Assembly: GCA_043742705.1 (NCBI GenBank)
Contig: JAYTXY010000212.1
Span: forward strand, 1-23,724
Length of the DNA: 23,724 nt
Direction of reading: 5' to 3'
DNA from: JAPLDA01 sp043742705
GTDB lineage: Bacteria; Bacteroidota; Bacteroidia; AKYH767-A; 2013-40CM-41-45
The notes beneath the pieces were generated by a model. It made no database searches. It saw nothing but the letters and a program-made list of their open reading frames with translations, and was not told where the DNA came from. Shown here in pieces: positions 15,453 to 23,548 of the stretch (position 1 is its first letter; each line of letters starts with the position of its first letter). Both the position numbers and the translations under genes were made by a program.

Positions 15453-15483
15453 AAAAGGCTTCGGAATTTCCGAAGCCTTTTTT
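15453..15483. terminator. Bidirectional intrinsic terminator
   Basis: AAAAGGCTTCGGAA (15453-15466) and its exact reverse complement (15468-15481) form a 14-bp stem around one base, practically a GC-rich stem with a small loop, flanked by A-run and T-run. It serves the lipoprotein gene on the plus strand. With the A-run read from the other side it can also end the minus-strand cyclophilin transcript. Confidence 0.9.
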
Positions 15484-15506
15484 GCTTTCAATCAAATTTG
15501 GAAAGA

Positions 15507-15947
15507 TTATTCTGTCTCTTGAATTTCAATTTTTTCAATTTCATCATCCGCTCTTATTTGATCGATTACATCAAGCCCTTCGATCACTTTACCAAAGCAT
15601 GTATGAACCCTGTCAAGATGAGCCGTGTTGGTGCGGCTGTGGCAGATAAAGAATTGCGATCCGCCTGTATCTCTTCCTGCATGCGCCATCGAAAGCACAC
15701 CACGGTCATGGTACTGGTTACCACCCGTTAATTCACATTTAATTTTGTAACCAGGACCACCTGTTCCTGTTCCGTTAGGACATCCACCCTGAACTACAAA
15801 ATCAGGAATGACGCGGTGAAAAGTAAGCCCGTCATAGTATCCCTTCTTAGCGAGATCAATGAAATTTTTCACCGTTCCCGGAGCATCCTTTTCATAGAAC
15901 TCAACTTTCATGATTCCTTTTGCAGTATGTATTGTAGCTGTTTTCAT
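15507..15947 (-). CDS. Peptidyl-prolyl cis-trans isomerase, cyclophilin type
   Basis: Cyclophilin of the short bacterial cytoplasmic kind (146 residues, no signal peptide), catalysing cis-trans isomerisation of X-Pro bonds. Core motifs: TVKNFIDLAKKGYYDGLTFHRVIPDFVVQGGCP with the catalytic Arg in FHRV, GTGGPGYKIKCEL, RGVLSMAHAGRDTGGSQFFI, and HLDRVHTCFGKVIEGLDVID. The position of the cyclosporin-binding Trp of eukaryotic cyclophilins is His here, as is common in bacterial forms. The frame also has a TTG one codon before the ATG; the ATG at 15947 is preferred. A perfect -7 box lies 23 bases upstream. The next gene upstream on the same strand (alpha/beta hydrolase) is 62 bases away and may be a separate unit. 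Confidence 0.95.
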   Translation of the reverse strand: MKTATIHTAKGIMKVEFYEKDAPGTVKNFIDLAKKGYYDGLTFHRVIPDFVVQGGCPNGTGTGGPGYKIKCELTGGNQYHDRGVLSMAHAGRDTGGSQFFICHSRTNTAHLDRVHTCFGKVIEGLDVIDQIRADDEIEKIEIQETE

Positions 15948-15969
15948 CAATTGTTTTTTTTTAAGGATG

Positions 15970-15977
15970 CAAAAATA
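15970..15977 (-). promoter_or_regulatory. -7 promoter element for the cyclophilin gene
   Basis: On the minus strand TATTTTTG matches TAnnTTTG exactly, 22 bases before the ATG at 15947. No good -33 TTTG is present at the expected distance. Confidence 0.5.
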
Positions 15978-16009
15978 GTTAAAGCAATCAGAATAATTAA
16001 GGAAACATT

Positions 16010-16777
16010 TTATCTTTTCAAAAACTCCAGTACCACTTCCATAAAACCGTTTGGATTTTCAGCGTGTACCCAATGACCTGCTTTAGAAATGGTTTTTATT
16101 TCTGCGTTCGGGAAATGTTTTTTGATCAGCAATTCGTCTCCTTCACGGATGTAATTTGATCTTTCTCCATGAACAAATAAAGTTGGTTTATTAAATTGTG
16201 CATCGTCTTCCAATGCTTCACCAACAGCTTTTATATTTTTTTCAATGGAAGAAAAATTGAAACGCCAGGCAAGTTTGTTCTCATCATTCCAATAAAGATT
16301 TTTCAAAAGGAATTGAACAGTTGCTTCATCAAGATTATGAAGTCGTAATTGCGTTTCAACATCTTTCCGTGAGTTGATGATTATTGAATTCATTGAATGT
16401 AATGCAAGCAAGACAGCGTCATGATGGGGAGGATAATAACGCGGGGCAATATCTGCTACAACAAGTTTATCTGTTCGTTCAGGATTTGAGCAGGCAAAGA
16501 ACATAGCCGTTTTGCCACCCATTGAATGACCGAGAATGCTGGCAGAAGAAAGTGCCTCATCGTTCATCAGTGCTAAAAGATCATCAGCCATTAATTGATA
16601 ACTGAACTCCTCACTATGTGGACTGCGCCCGTGATTGCGCTGATCGACAGCATAGCATGCAAAACCGTTTTCAGCAAAAACCTTCGACAACGTTCCCCAG
16701 TTATCCGACATTCCAAACAAGCCATGTAAAATAAATAACGGTTTTCCTTCACCGGTCTTCTTAAAATTGAGTTTCAT
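16010..16777 (-). CDS. Alpha/beta hydrolase (YbfF-like esterase)
   Basis: The 255-residue alpha/beta-hydrolase has the oxyanion-hole segment LFILHGLFGMSDNW (14-27), DQRNHGRSPHS, and the nucleophile elbow GHSMGG with Ser85. VADIAP is near 107-112, and the catalytic His235 lies in KAGHWVHAENP. The HGLFG, NHGRS and GHSMGGK combination is that of the YbfF group of small acyl esterases. No signal peptide, so cytoplasmic. It lies 56 bases behind pdxJ on the same strand, with a copy of the ATTCGTA repeat in the gap, and may share its transcript. The physiological ester is unknown. Confidence 0.9.
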   Translation of the reverse strand: MKLNFKKTGEGKPLFILHGLFGMSDNWGTLSKVFAENGFACYAVDQRNHGRSPHSEEFSYQLMADDLLALMNDEALSSASILGHSMGGKTAMFFACSNPERTDKLVVADIAPRYYPPHHDAVLLALHSMNSIIINSRKDVETQLRLHNLDEATVQFLLKNLYWNDENKLAWRFNFSSIEKNIKAVGEALEDDAQFNKPTLFVHGERSNYIREGDELLIKKHFPNAEIKTISKAGHWVHAENPNGFMEVVLEFLKR

Positions 16778-16799
16778 AAATCAGATTACAAAACGACTC

Positions 16800-16833
16800 A
16801 TTCGTACATTCGTATTTATTAGTAATTTGTAGA
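16800..16833 (+). repeat. ATTCGTA-type dispersed repeat, copy 3
   Basis: 16800-16816 is identical to 9976-9992 (17 bases), and the following bases up to TTTGTAGAT match 9993-10010 with three changes. It directly abuts the pdxJ stop codon, just as copy 2 ends beside the stop of the EEP gene, in the same orientation relative to the gene. Confidence 0.7.
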
Positions 16834-17547
16834 TTACTTCAGTTGTCTAAGATAAAGCTGCACTGTATTCTCCAATCCAAAATAAAGTGCATCGCTGACA
16901 AGTGCATGCCCGATTGAAACTTCCATCAGTCCAGGGATATTTTCTTTAAAGTATTTCAGGTTATCAAGATTCAAATCATGACCGGCATTGATTCCCAGGT
17001 TTAATTCATTTGCCTTTTTCGCTGCAGTCACATAAGGTTTGATAGCAGCAGATTTATCAACAGGAAAATTTTTAGCAAACACTTCCGTATAAAGTTCAAT
17101 CCGTTGTGCTCCCGTTTCTGCAGCATGCTCAATCATTTTTTCATCCGGATCAATAAAAATAGAAGTACGTATTCCATAACTTTTCAGTTCAGCCAATACA
17201 TCTTTTAGAAAGCTTTTATTTTTTATTGTATCCCAACCTGCATTGGATGTAAGCACATTGGGAGGGTCGGGAACAAGAGTTGCCTGGGCAGGGCGAACTT
17301 CTTCTACCAGTTTCATGAAATCTTTTGACGGATACCCTTCGATGTTAAATTCTGTATTAACAACTTTTTTCAGTTCATACACATCTGCTCTTCGGATGTG
17401 TCGTTCGTCAGGTCTTGGATGAACCGTAATACCCTGCGCACCGAAACGTTCGATGTCGGTTGCAACCTGAATAAGATCCGGAACATTTCCACCGCGTGCA
17501 TTGCGCAACGTGGCTATTTTATTGATGTTTACACTTAACCTTGTCAT
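16834..17547 (-). CDS. pdxJ: Pyridoxine 5'-phosphate synthase
   Basis: Condenses 1-deoxyxylulose 5-phosphate with 3-amino-2-oxopropyl phosphate to pyridoxine 5'-phosphate, the last ring-forming step of the DXP-dependent vitamin B6 pathway. The 237-residue TIM barrel has LSVNINKIATLRNARGG (4-20), GITVHPRPDERHIR (39-52) with active-site His and Arg residues, FNIEGYPS with Glu70, INAGHDLNLDNL with His190, and the phosphate-loop region EVSIGHALVSDALYFGL. Its start at ATG 17547 is 94 bases from the divergent CBS-domain gene. A TACATTTA on the minus strand (17573-17580) is a near-match to the -7 consensus. The other B6 genes are not in the window. Confidence 0.97.
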   Translation of the reverse strand: MTRLSVNINKIATLRNARGGNVPDLIQVATDIERFGAQGITVHPRPDERHIRRADVYELKKVVNTEFNIEGYPSKDFMKLVEEVRPAQATLVPDPPNVLTSNAGWDTIKNKSFLKDVLAELKSYGIRTSIFIDPDEKMIEHAAETGAQRIELYTEVFAKNFPVDKSAAIKPYVTAAKKANELNLGINAGHDLNLDNLKYFKENIPGLMEVSIGHALVSDALYFGLENTVQLYLRQLK

Positions 17548-17590
17548 TCCCGTTTAGCACAATTGTTGCACGTAAATGTAACAAATTAGT

Positions 17591-17598
17591 TATGTTTG
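17591..17598 (+). promoter_or_regulatory. -7 promoter element for the CBS-BamA-like-nadK operon
   Basis: TATGTTTG matches TAnnTTTG exactly; TTGTTG at 17563-17568 lies 22 bases upstream as a -33 candidate. The ATG at 17642 follows after 43 bases. It is the best two-part promoter seen in the window. Confidence 0.65.
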
Positions 17599-17641
17599 CG
17601 CACCCGAAAACCCATCACGAGATTCTAACGTAAATAGTATC

Positions 17642-18304
17642 ATGATTGCCAGTGAACTTATAAATGATTCGTTTCCCCCGCTGAAAGTTTCCGATACCGG
17701 ATTAAAGGCGATCAACTGGATGGAAGAATTCCGTGTAGAACATTTGCCGATCGTTGACGGAGTAAATTACATCGGGTTGATTTCGGAAGAAGATGTGCTG
17801 AAACTAAATTCTCTTGAGCAGCCTTTTGCAAATCAGCCGTACTCACTCATCAAACCTTTTGTACGCTATAACCAGCCGATATTTGAAATTGTGAAAATCA
17901 TCTCCAAGGAAAAGCTGACCATCGTTCCTGTGTTGGATGAAGCAAATCATTACATGGGATTGATTACGCTCGCAGATATCCTGAAACATTATTCCGAGAG
18001 CGGCATATTTGAAGATGCAAACGGAGTCATTGTGCTTGAAATGGGAATGAAGGATTATGCGTTGAGTGAGATTGCACGCATTGTCGAATCAGAGAACGGA
18101 AAAGTTATCAGTGCATTCGTAACTCCGAATACAGAAGAGGAAACCATTGATATTACACTCAAGATTAATCAAAGTGATCTTACACGAATCCTTGCTTCTT
18201 TTACGCGCCACGGTTTTTCGGTGAAGGAACATTATCATCACAGCGAGTTTATGGATGATTTGAAATCGCGTTACGATTCGCTGATGAATTACCTTGATAT
18301 TTAA
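17642..18304 (+). CDS. CBS-pair domain protein with ACT-like C-terminus
   Basis: The 220-residue cytoplasmic protein has two CBS motifs: about 1-58 (PPLKVSDTGLKAINWMEEFRVEHLPIVDG, YIGLISEEDVLKL) and about 70-120 (IFEIVKIISKEKLTIVPVLDE, YMGLITLADILKHYSE). A C-terminal domain at about 127-200 (GVIVLEMGMKDYALSEIARIVESENGKVI, IDITLKINQSDLTRILASFTRHGFSV) has an ACT-like beta-alpha pattern. CBS pairs usually sense adenosine nucleotides such as AMP, ATP or NAD-type ligands. The gene leads an apparent operon with a short Omp85-like gene (18-base gap) and NAD kinase (20-base gap). A regulatory link to NAD kinase is attractive but only inferred. No catalytic domain is present. Confidence 0.88.
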   Translation: MIASELINDSFPPLKVSDTGLKAINWMEEFRVEHLPIVDGVNYIGLISEEDVLKLNSLEQPFANQPYSLIKPFVRYNQPIFEIVKIISKEKLTIVPVLDEANHYMGLITLADILKHYSESGIFEDANGVIVLEMGMKDYALSEIARIVESENGKVISAFVTPNTEEETIDITLKINQSDLTRILASFTRHGFSVKEHYHHSEFMDDLKSRYDSLMNYLDI

Positions 18305-18322
18305 TTCTTCCCCGACTTCCTG

Positions 18323-19780
18323 ATGTTGAAAACACGAATCAGTAAAACAGGAATCACGTTTTTGCTGTGTGTTTTCCATTTAGTTTCCTCCGCTCAGGTT
18401 TTTCAGGATACGCTGTCGGGAACGAAACAGTCATCAGCGGCCACAGCATCTGATTCTCTTCCCAGGGTTGTCAGTGATATCATCATCATCGGAAATAAAA
18501 TTACGAAGCCATCTATCATTCTCCGGGAACTTACCTTTCAGAAAAATGACACGCTGATTCCCTCGGGGTTTGAAGAGTCTTTCACACGAAGCGAAGAGAA
18601 CCTGATGAATACATCGCTTTTCAACTCCGCGCATGTTACATCACTGATCACTGATCAGAAATCAGTAACCATCTATGTTATTCTTTCCGAGCGATGGTAC
18701 ATTTTCCCGTTTCCTATTTTTGAAATCGTGGATCGCAACTTTAATGAATGGTGGCGAAAAAAGGATTTTACAAAAATTAATTATGGCGGAATCATCACCT
18801 GGAACAATTTCAGGGGGAGAAATGAAACCATTGGTATGACGCTCCGGTTCGGCTATACTCAACGAGTCAGCTTCTTTTACAGCATTCCTTTTATTTCGAA
18901 ACAACAAAAATCAGGATTGTCTTTTGCGTTTGCATTGTCACGGAATCATGAAACAGCCTATGAAAACTACCACAACGACCTGGTGTATTATAAAGATCCC
19001 AACCATGTTTCCAGGAAAGAAATCGGAGGGTCCGTTCAATACACATATCGAAAAGGGCTGTACCAGACTCACATATTGGAAGCCGGTGGAAAGCGGGCAG
19101 AGGTGCAGGATACTATTGTGCGGTTAAACGAGGATTTCTTTTCACCCGGAAAAACAACGGAAAAATATTTCACCCTTCGCTATTTGTATAAGCTCGAACA
19201 CCGCGACCTGGTTGCCTATCCGCTGAAAGGATATTTCTTTGATGTGGAGATAGCAAAAGTCGGATTTCCTGCAATGAAGGATGATGTGAATTTTTCTTAT
19301 GTGGCATCTGCCTACAAACGATACTGGCAACTCGGAAAGAAATTTTATTTCGCATCTTCTGTCAACGGAAAAATTTCAGATTCAAATCCACAGCCGTTTT
19401 ATAACATTGGAGGTCTCGGATTTGGCAGTAATTACCTGAGAGGATACGAATACTATGTAGTGCTCGGACAAAAATATGGCTTACTAAAAACGAACCTGAA
19501 GTTTGAGCTTCTTCCCACACACTCGGTTCATGCAGGATTTATTCCGCTGGAAAAATTTGCTACGATTCCGTATGCGTTTTATATTAATTTGTATGCTGAT
19601 GCAGGTTATGCAGAAGACCATCAATATTCAAGATACAACAGCCTGGCGAATACATGGCTTTACAGTGGTGGTGCTGGAATTGATTTTGTAACCTACTACG
19701 ACCTTGTGTTCCGCCTGGAATATTCTGTAAACAAATTTGGTGAATCGGGTATTTTTCTTCACTTTTCTGCTCCTATTTAA
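18323..19780 (+). CDS. Short Omp85/BamA-TamA-type outer-membrane protein with one POTRA domain
   Basis: The 485-residue product has a signal peptide (about 1-24, ending VSSAQ). A Ser/Thr-rich linker follows, then a single POTRA-like domain at about 49-125 (VVSDIIIIGNKITKPSIILRELTFQKNDTL, SVTIYVILSERWYI). The rest is a beta-barrel. The family's lid motif appears as GLGFGSNYLRGYEYYVV, with LRGY at 372-375. Omp85 proteins insert or export outer-membrane proteins or lipids. BamA normally has five POTRA domains, and the start of a probable bamA lies at the end of this window, so this is a second, reduced member. It sits between the CBS gene and nadK with very short gaps, so it is co-transcribed. 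Its specific cargo is unknown. Confidence 0.85.
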   Translation: MLKTRISKTGITFLLCVFHLVSSAQVFQDTLSGTKQSSAATASDSLPRVVSDIIIIGNKITKPSIILRELTFQKNDTLIPSGFEESFTRSEENLMNTSLFNSAHVTSLITDQKSVTIYVILSERWYIFPFPIFEIVDRNFNEWWRKKDFTKINYGGIITWNNFRGRNETIGMTLRFGYTQRVSFFYSIPFISKQQKSGLSFAFALSRNHETAYENYHNDLVYYKDPNHVSRKEIGGSVQYTYRKGLYQTHILEAGGKRAEVQDTIVRLNEDFFSPGKTTEKYFTLRYLYKLEHRDLVAYPLKGYFFDVEIAKVGFPAMKDDVNFSYVASAYKRYWQLGKKFYFASSVNGKISDSNPQPFYNIGGLGFGSNYLRGYEYYVVLGQKYGLLKTNLKFELLPTHSVHAGFIPLEKFATIPYAFYINLYADAGYAEDHQYSRYNSLANTWLYSGGAGIDFVTYYDLVFRLEYSVNKFGESGIFLHFSAPI

Positions 19781-19800
19781 TAGAGACTGAACTATTTGCT

Positions 19801-20679
19801 ATGAACATTGCTATTTACGGACGACCGGTTAACATCAGCCAGGTCTCTTTTGCCGAGAGTGTGATTGAAACCCTGGAGAAAAGCGATTGCAAGTTGCTGA
19901 TCCATGAACCGTATTTTCATTTTCTGAAAAGGCATGTAAGTAAGCTTAAGAATTACGAGCTGTTCAATTCCTACAGTGATCTGCAGCAGAGTATTGATTT
20001 TGTTTTCAGCATTGGCGGAGACGGAACATTGCTAGATACTGTTGTTCTCATAAAAGATTTAAAAATTCCAATCATCGGTGTGAATGCGGGACGACTCGGT
20101 TTTCTTTCCGGAATCTCAAAAGAAAATCTGGTAAACGCTGTCGACAGCCTTCGGAAAGGTCATTACTCTGTTGATGCCAGAACATTGCTGCGGCTGGAGT
20201 CAAATCATCCGTTGTTCGAGAATGAAAACATTGCACTTAACGATTTTACATTGCACAAAATGGAAACTTCTTCCATGATCACCATTCACGCATACCTAAA
20301 CGGTGAATACCTGAACTCGTACTGGGCAGACGGAATTATCGTAGCAACTCCTACCGGCTCAACAGGATATTCGTTGAGTTGCGGAGGGCCAATCATTGTT
20401 CCTCAATCTGAAAGTTTTGTCATCACACCGATTGCACCGCATAACCTAAATGTTCGTCCGATTGTGGTGTCTGACAAAACGGTGGTTTCACTGGAAGTGG
20501 AAGGGAGAAGCCAGCACTTTATGGCAACACTCGATTCCCGCTCAACAACCATTGAAACCGGATTTCAGCTGGCATTGCGAAAAGAAGAATATTGCGTCAA
20601 CCTTGTCAGGCTTAGCAATGATAACTTTCTCAATACACTGAGAAGCAAATTGAATTGGGGGCTTGATAAAAGAAACTGA
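19801..20679 (+). CDS. nadK: NAD kinase
   Basis: Phosphorylates NAD to NADP using ATP or polyphosphate, in the cytoplasm. The 292-residue product carries the ATP-grasping FSIGGDGTLLDT (69-80, GGDGT at 72-76), GVNAGRLGFLSGI (93-105), the NDFTLHK variant of the NE motif, and YWADGIIVATPTGSTGYSLS with the glycine-rich NAD-site segment, followed by CGGPIIVP and ITPIAPHNLNVRP. It starts 20 bases after the Omp85-like gene. The gap after it (20680-20846) is 167 bases, AT-rich, with no terminator I can see, and ends in a promoter for the next gene. Confidence 0.97.
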   Translation: MNIAIYGRPVNISQVSFAESVIETLEKSDCKLLIHEPYFHFLKRHVSKLKNYELFNSYSDLQQSIDFVFSIGGDGTLLDTVVLIKDLKIPIIGVNAGRLGFLSGISKENLVNAVDSLRKGHYSVDARTLLRLESNHPLFENENIALNDFTLHKMETSSMITIHAYLNGEYLNSYWADGIIVATPTGSTGYSLSCGGPIIVPQSESFVITPIAPHNLNVRPIVVSDKTVVSLEVEGRSQHFMATLDSRSTTIETGFQLALRKEEYCVNLVRLSNDNFLNTLRSKLNWGLDKRN

Positions 20680-20825
20680 TGTTTATAAGCAAGTACTTTC
20701 AAAGATGGCCGGATATTTTTTTGAGATAATCTTAATTCCCCGAAAATAGTTGTTTAAAATAATTAAGGATCCGGAACAAGTTCAATGGAAGTTGTCGTAT
20801 AAAATGTGGTATTCATAAAATAATT

Positions 20826-20833
20826 TATATTTG
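20826..20833 (+). promoter_or_regulatory. -7 promoter element for the first DUF6089 gene
   Basis: TATATTTG matches TAnnTTTG exactly, 13 bases before the ATG at 20847, implying a leader of only a few bases. No -33 TTTG stands at the expected distance. Confidence 0.55.
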
Positions 20834-20846
20834 CAGTCACTCACTT

Positions 20847-21782
20847 ATGTTAAGAATCCGGGCTCTTAAAATTCTTATTTTACTTCTGATCATTCCTTCC
20901 TTGATCCAGGCACAGCGCTGGAAGAGGCAGCGTTATGAATTCAGTTTTGGCGTGGGCGCAAGTAACTTTCTTGGGGAATTGGGAGGAGCCAACCAAATAG
21001 GAACGCATTACTTCAAGGATTTTGAGTGGTCGTTGACGCGCTTTGCTGCTGCATTTGGATTGCGTTACAAGTTGAGTAATTATTTTGCATTCAAAACTAA
21101 CTTTACGTACGGACGAATTTCAGGGGATGATAAATTGACGCAAGAAACTTTCAGGAACTATCGCAACCTGAGTTTTTTCTCAGACATCTATGAGTTCAAC
21201 ATAAATTTTGAAGGAGCGTTTCAGCAAGAACAGGTGGGAAGTCAATACCGCAGGAGAAGGCATAGGGGAATTTCCGGATATGAACTTTATACGTATGGTT
21301 TTGTAGGAGGCGGAGTGTTTTATTTTAACCCCAAAACAATCTACAACGGAAAAACCTACACCTTACAACCAATGGGAACAGAAGGTCAGGGTTGGGATCC
21401 CGACAAAAAACGTTATACGCTGGTTCAGTTTTGTATTCCAATGGGCATAGGGTTCAAATATACTATTGGTAATTCATGGGGTCTCGGACTTGAAATGGGG
21501 GTAAGAAAAACGTTTACAGATTATCTTGATGATGTAAGTACGAAGTACTACGATTTCAGCCAGTCTCCAAGTGCTGATCCGATGGCAGTTATTCTTGCTG
21601 ATCGTTCAGACAATGATGCTTTGCCGGGACATAAAAATCCCAATCTTAATACTGATCCGGGTTATATCATTCACGCGGGCGATCAGCGTGGAAATTCGAA
21701 GGAGAAAGACGCTTACATGTTTGCTGTTTTCAGCATCAACTATAAGATTAAGACCGGAAGAAACAATTTTCCTCGATTCTGA
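20847..21782 (+). CDS. DUF6089-type outer-membrane beta-barrel protein (first copy)
   Basis: The 311-residue product has a signal peptide (about 1-22, ending LIQAQ). The rest consists of alternating hydrophobic and aromatic strands typical of a small outer-membrane barrel: YEFSFGVGASNFLGELGG, FGLRYKLSNYFAFKTNFTYGRISGDD, RNLSFFSDIYEFN, LYTYGFVGGGVFYFNP, MGIGFKYTIGNSWGLGLEMG, and FTDYLDDVSTKYYDF. An Arg-rich RRRRHRG stretch sits in a presumed loop near residue 138. It is followed by a clear paralog. The Bacteroidota family DUF6089 is commonly found next to nadK and uppS; this is from memory. Structural or envelope role inferred, function unknown. Confidence 0.85.
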   Translation: MLRIRALKILILLLIIPSLIQAQRWKRQRYEFSFGVGASNFLGELGGANQIGTHYFKDFEWSLTRFAAAFGLRYKLSNYFAFKTNFTYGRISGDDKLTQETFRNYRNLSFFSDIYEFNINFEGAFQQEQVGSQYRRRRHRGISGYELYTYGFVGGGVFYFNPKTIYNGKTYTLQPMGTEGQGWDPDKKRYTLVQFCIPMGIGFKYTIGNSWGLGLEMGVRKTFTDYLDDVSTKYYDFSQSPSADPMAVILADRSDNDALPGHKNPNLNTDPGYIIHAGDQRGNSKEKDAYMFAVFSINYKIKTGRNNFPRF

Positions 21783-21844
21783 TTTCCCATCAATAATTTT
21801 CACTTCACTTCGTTTCTTTGTATCGTGCTTGTTCTTTGTTTCGT

Positions 21845-22723
21845 ATGAAAGGCACGATTATACCAGGATTTAAAATGCTGTTTCTGAAAATAAAAAAATC
21901 CATTCTCGTTTTCATTTCTTTGTTTTGCCTGGCGATGAATTCGACTGCCCAATATTCTGAAGTCGGTATCATGGTGGGCGCATCCAATTACAAAGGTGAA
22001 CTTTCACCGCATTTGTTCAATACCGACTTTAATCATTTTGCAATAGGTGGTTTTTATCGTCACAACTGGAACAGGCATTGGAGTTATAAACTGGAATTCA
22101 ACTATGGAAAAATTTCAGGAGACGATGCAAAATCATCAGATGCTTTTGAACGGAATAGGAACCTTTCTTTCTTTTCAGATATTTTAGAAGTTTCCCCCCT
22201 TCTTGAGTTCAACTTTTTCCCTTATGAGACGAATAACTCGGAATATCCCTTCACACCTTATCTGTTTACAGGAATTTCTATTTTTCATTTTAATCCTAAA
22301 GCTGAATTAGACGGAAACATCTATGAACTCTCAAAAATAGGAACAGAAGGGCAAGCGGAACCTTACCCGTTGATAACATTTGCATTGCCGATTGGCGGAG
22401 GAATAAAATTTAGCATGGGAAATGTCGGAGTCGGCATTGAAGTAGGAGCAAGGAGGACCTATACCGATTACCTCGATGATGTGAGCACGGTATATCCTGA
22501 TCTTTTAAAATTGTTAGCTGCCAAAGGACCCGTTGCTGTGGCTTTGTCTGATCGATCACTGTTTCACAGTGATTCAACAGTTACGTTTCCAAAATACTCC
22601 GGAAAACAACGAGGGAATTCAAAGGATAATGACTGGTACGTTTTTGCAGGCGTCACAATTTTTGTTCGTTTGAACGGTCCTGCCGGAGACAACTGTTCAC
22701 CTTTCCGGAGAAGACGTTATTAA
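21845..22723 (+). CDS. DUF6089-type outer-membrane beta-barrel protein (second copy)
   Basis: Paralog of the preceding gene, sharing YGKISGDD, RNLSFFSDILE, YLFTGISIFHFNPKA, IGTEGQ, GVGIEVGARRTYTDYLDDVS and QRGNSKDNDWYVFA in the same order. The open frame begins at a TTG (21818), but the ATG at 21845 or the one at 21875 is more likely. From 21875 the product begins with an ideal signal peptide (MLFLKIKKSILVF to NSTAQ). The protein ends in an Arg-rich tail, FRRRRY. The stop codon lies 77 bases before uppS. The gap from the first copy is 62 bases, so the two may be co-transcribed. It lacks the Arg-rich loop of the first copy and is otherwise similar in length. Function unknown. Confidence 0.82.
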   Translation: MKGTIIPGFKMLFLKIKKSILVFISLFCLAMNSTAQYSEVGIMVGASNYKGELSPHLFNTDFNHFAIGGFYRHNWNRHWSYKLEFNYGKISGDDAKSSDAFERNRNLSFFSDILEVSPLLEFNFFPYETNNSEYPFTPYLFTGISIFHFNPKAELDGNIYELSKIGTEGQAEPYPLITFALPIGGGIKFSMGNVGVGIEVGARRTYTDYLDDVSTVYPDLLKLLAAKGPVAVALSDRSLFHSDSTVTFPKYSGKQRGNSKDNDWYVFAGVTIFVRLNGPAGDNCSPFRRRRY

Positions 22724-22800
22724 GCTGTTTTTTCTCTTAACACTTCTTAAAACTCATCTTCTGCGATTTTGTTAACTTGCGCCACTTTTACAAATGAGGG

Positions 22801-23544
22801 ATGATTTCGAAAGAGAAAATAAATCCTGATAAACTGCCGTTACACGTTGCAGTCATCATGGACGGCAACGGGCGTTGGGCTAAGCAAAAAGGAAAGTTGC
22901 GTGTTTTCGGACATCAGAATGGAGTAAAAGCTGTGCGTGATACCGTTGAAGGAGCTGCTGAAATCGGGATAAAATACCTGACCATGTATGCATTCTCTAC
23001 AGAGAACTGGAACCGCCCGCAGTTTGAAGTGGATGCCCTGATGGAATTGTTGGTAGCAACAATAAGTAAAGAAAAAGGAACGCTGAACAAAAATAACATT
23101 CGCCTGCTTGCCATCGGTGATTTGGAATCATTGCCTAAAAAGTGCCGCCGAGAATTGCAGGAAGCAATTGACGATACAAGTAAAAACACCCGCATGTCAT
23201 TGATCCTTGCGTTGAGTTACAGTTCAAAATGGGAGTTAACGAATGCAGTGAAAAAGATTGCTGAAAAAATAAAGGTCGGGGAATTGGATCCCTCTTCTGT
23301 TTCTGAAAAGACAATTACAGAACACCTTTGTACAAAGAATATTCCCGATCCGGAATTGCTGATTAGGACAAGCGGGGAATACCGCATCAGTAATTTTTTG
23401 CTCTGGCAAATTGCCTATGCTGAATTGTATTTTACTGACAAACTATGGCCTGATTTCAGGCGCGAGGATTTGTATGAGGCCATTGTCAGCTTTCAACAGA
23501 GGGAACGGAGATTTGGAATGGTGAGTGAACAACTTTCGAAGTAA
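22801..23544 (+). CDS. uppS: Isoprenyl transferase (undecaprenyl diphosphate synthase)
   Basis: Cis-prenyltransferase that extends farnesyl diphosphate with isopentenyl diphosphate to the C55 carrier for peptidoglycan and O-antigen synthesis. The 247-residue product has the family signatures HVAVIMDGNGRWAKQKG (catalytic Asp21), FGHQNGVKAVRDTVEGA, YLTMYAFSTENWNRP, LALSYSSKWELTNA, and LIRTSGEYRISNFLLWQIAYAELYFTDKLWPDF with the diphosphate-binding RTSGExRISN. Start at ATG 22801. The stop is four bases before a BamA-like gene, a close coupling of cell-wall carrier and outer-membrane assembly genes that is common in this phylum. Confidence 0.97.
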   Translation: MISKEKINPDKLPLHVAVIMDGNGRWAKQKGKLRVFGHQNGVKAVRDTVEGAAEIGIKYLTMYAFSTENWNRPQFEVDALMELLVATISKEKGTLNKNNIRLLAIGDLESLPKKCRRELQEAIDDTSKNTRMSLILALSYSSKWELTNAVKKIAEKIKVGELDPSSVSEKTITEHLCTKNIPDPELLIRTSGEYRISNFLLWQIAYAELYFTDKLWPDFRREDLYEAIVSFQQRERRFGMVSEQLSK

Positions 23545-23548
23545 AAAA

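Noticed and set aside
15450..15731. 93-codon plus-strand frame after the terminator
   Set aside because: It starts within the terminator hairpin and lies antisense to the cyclophilin gene, whose motifs are unmistakable.
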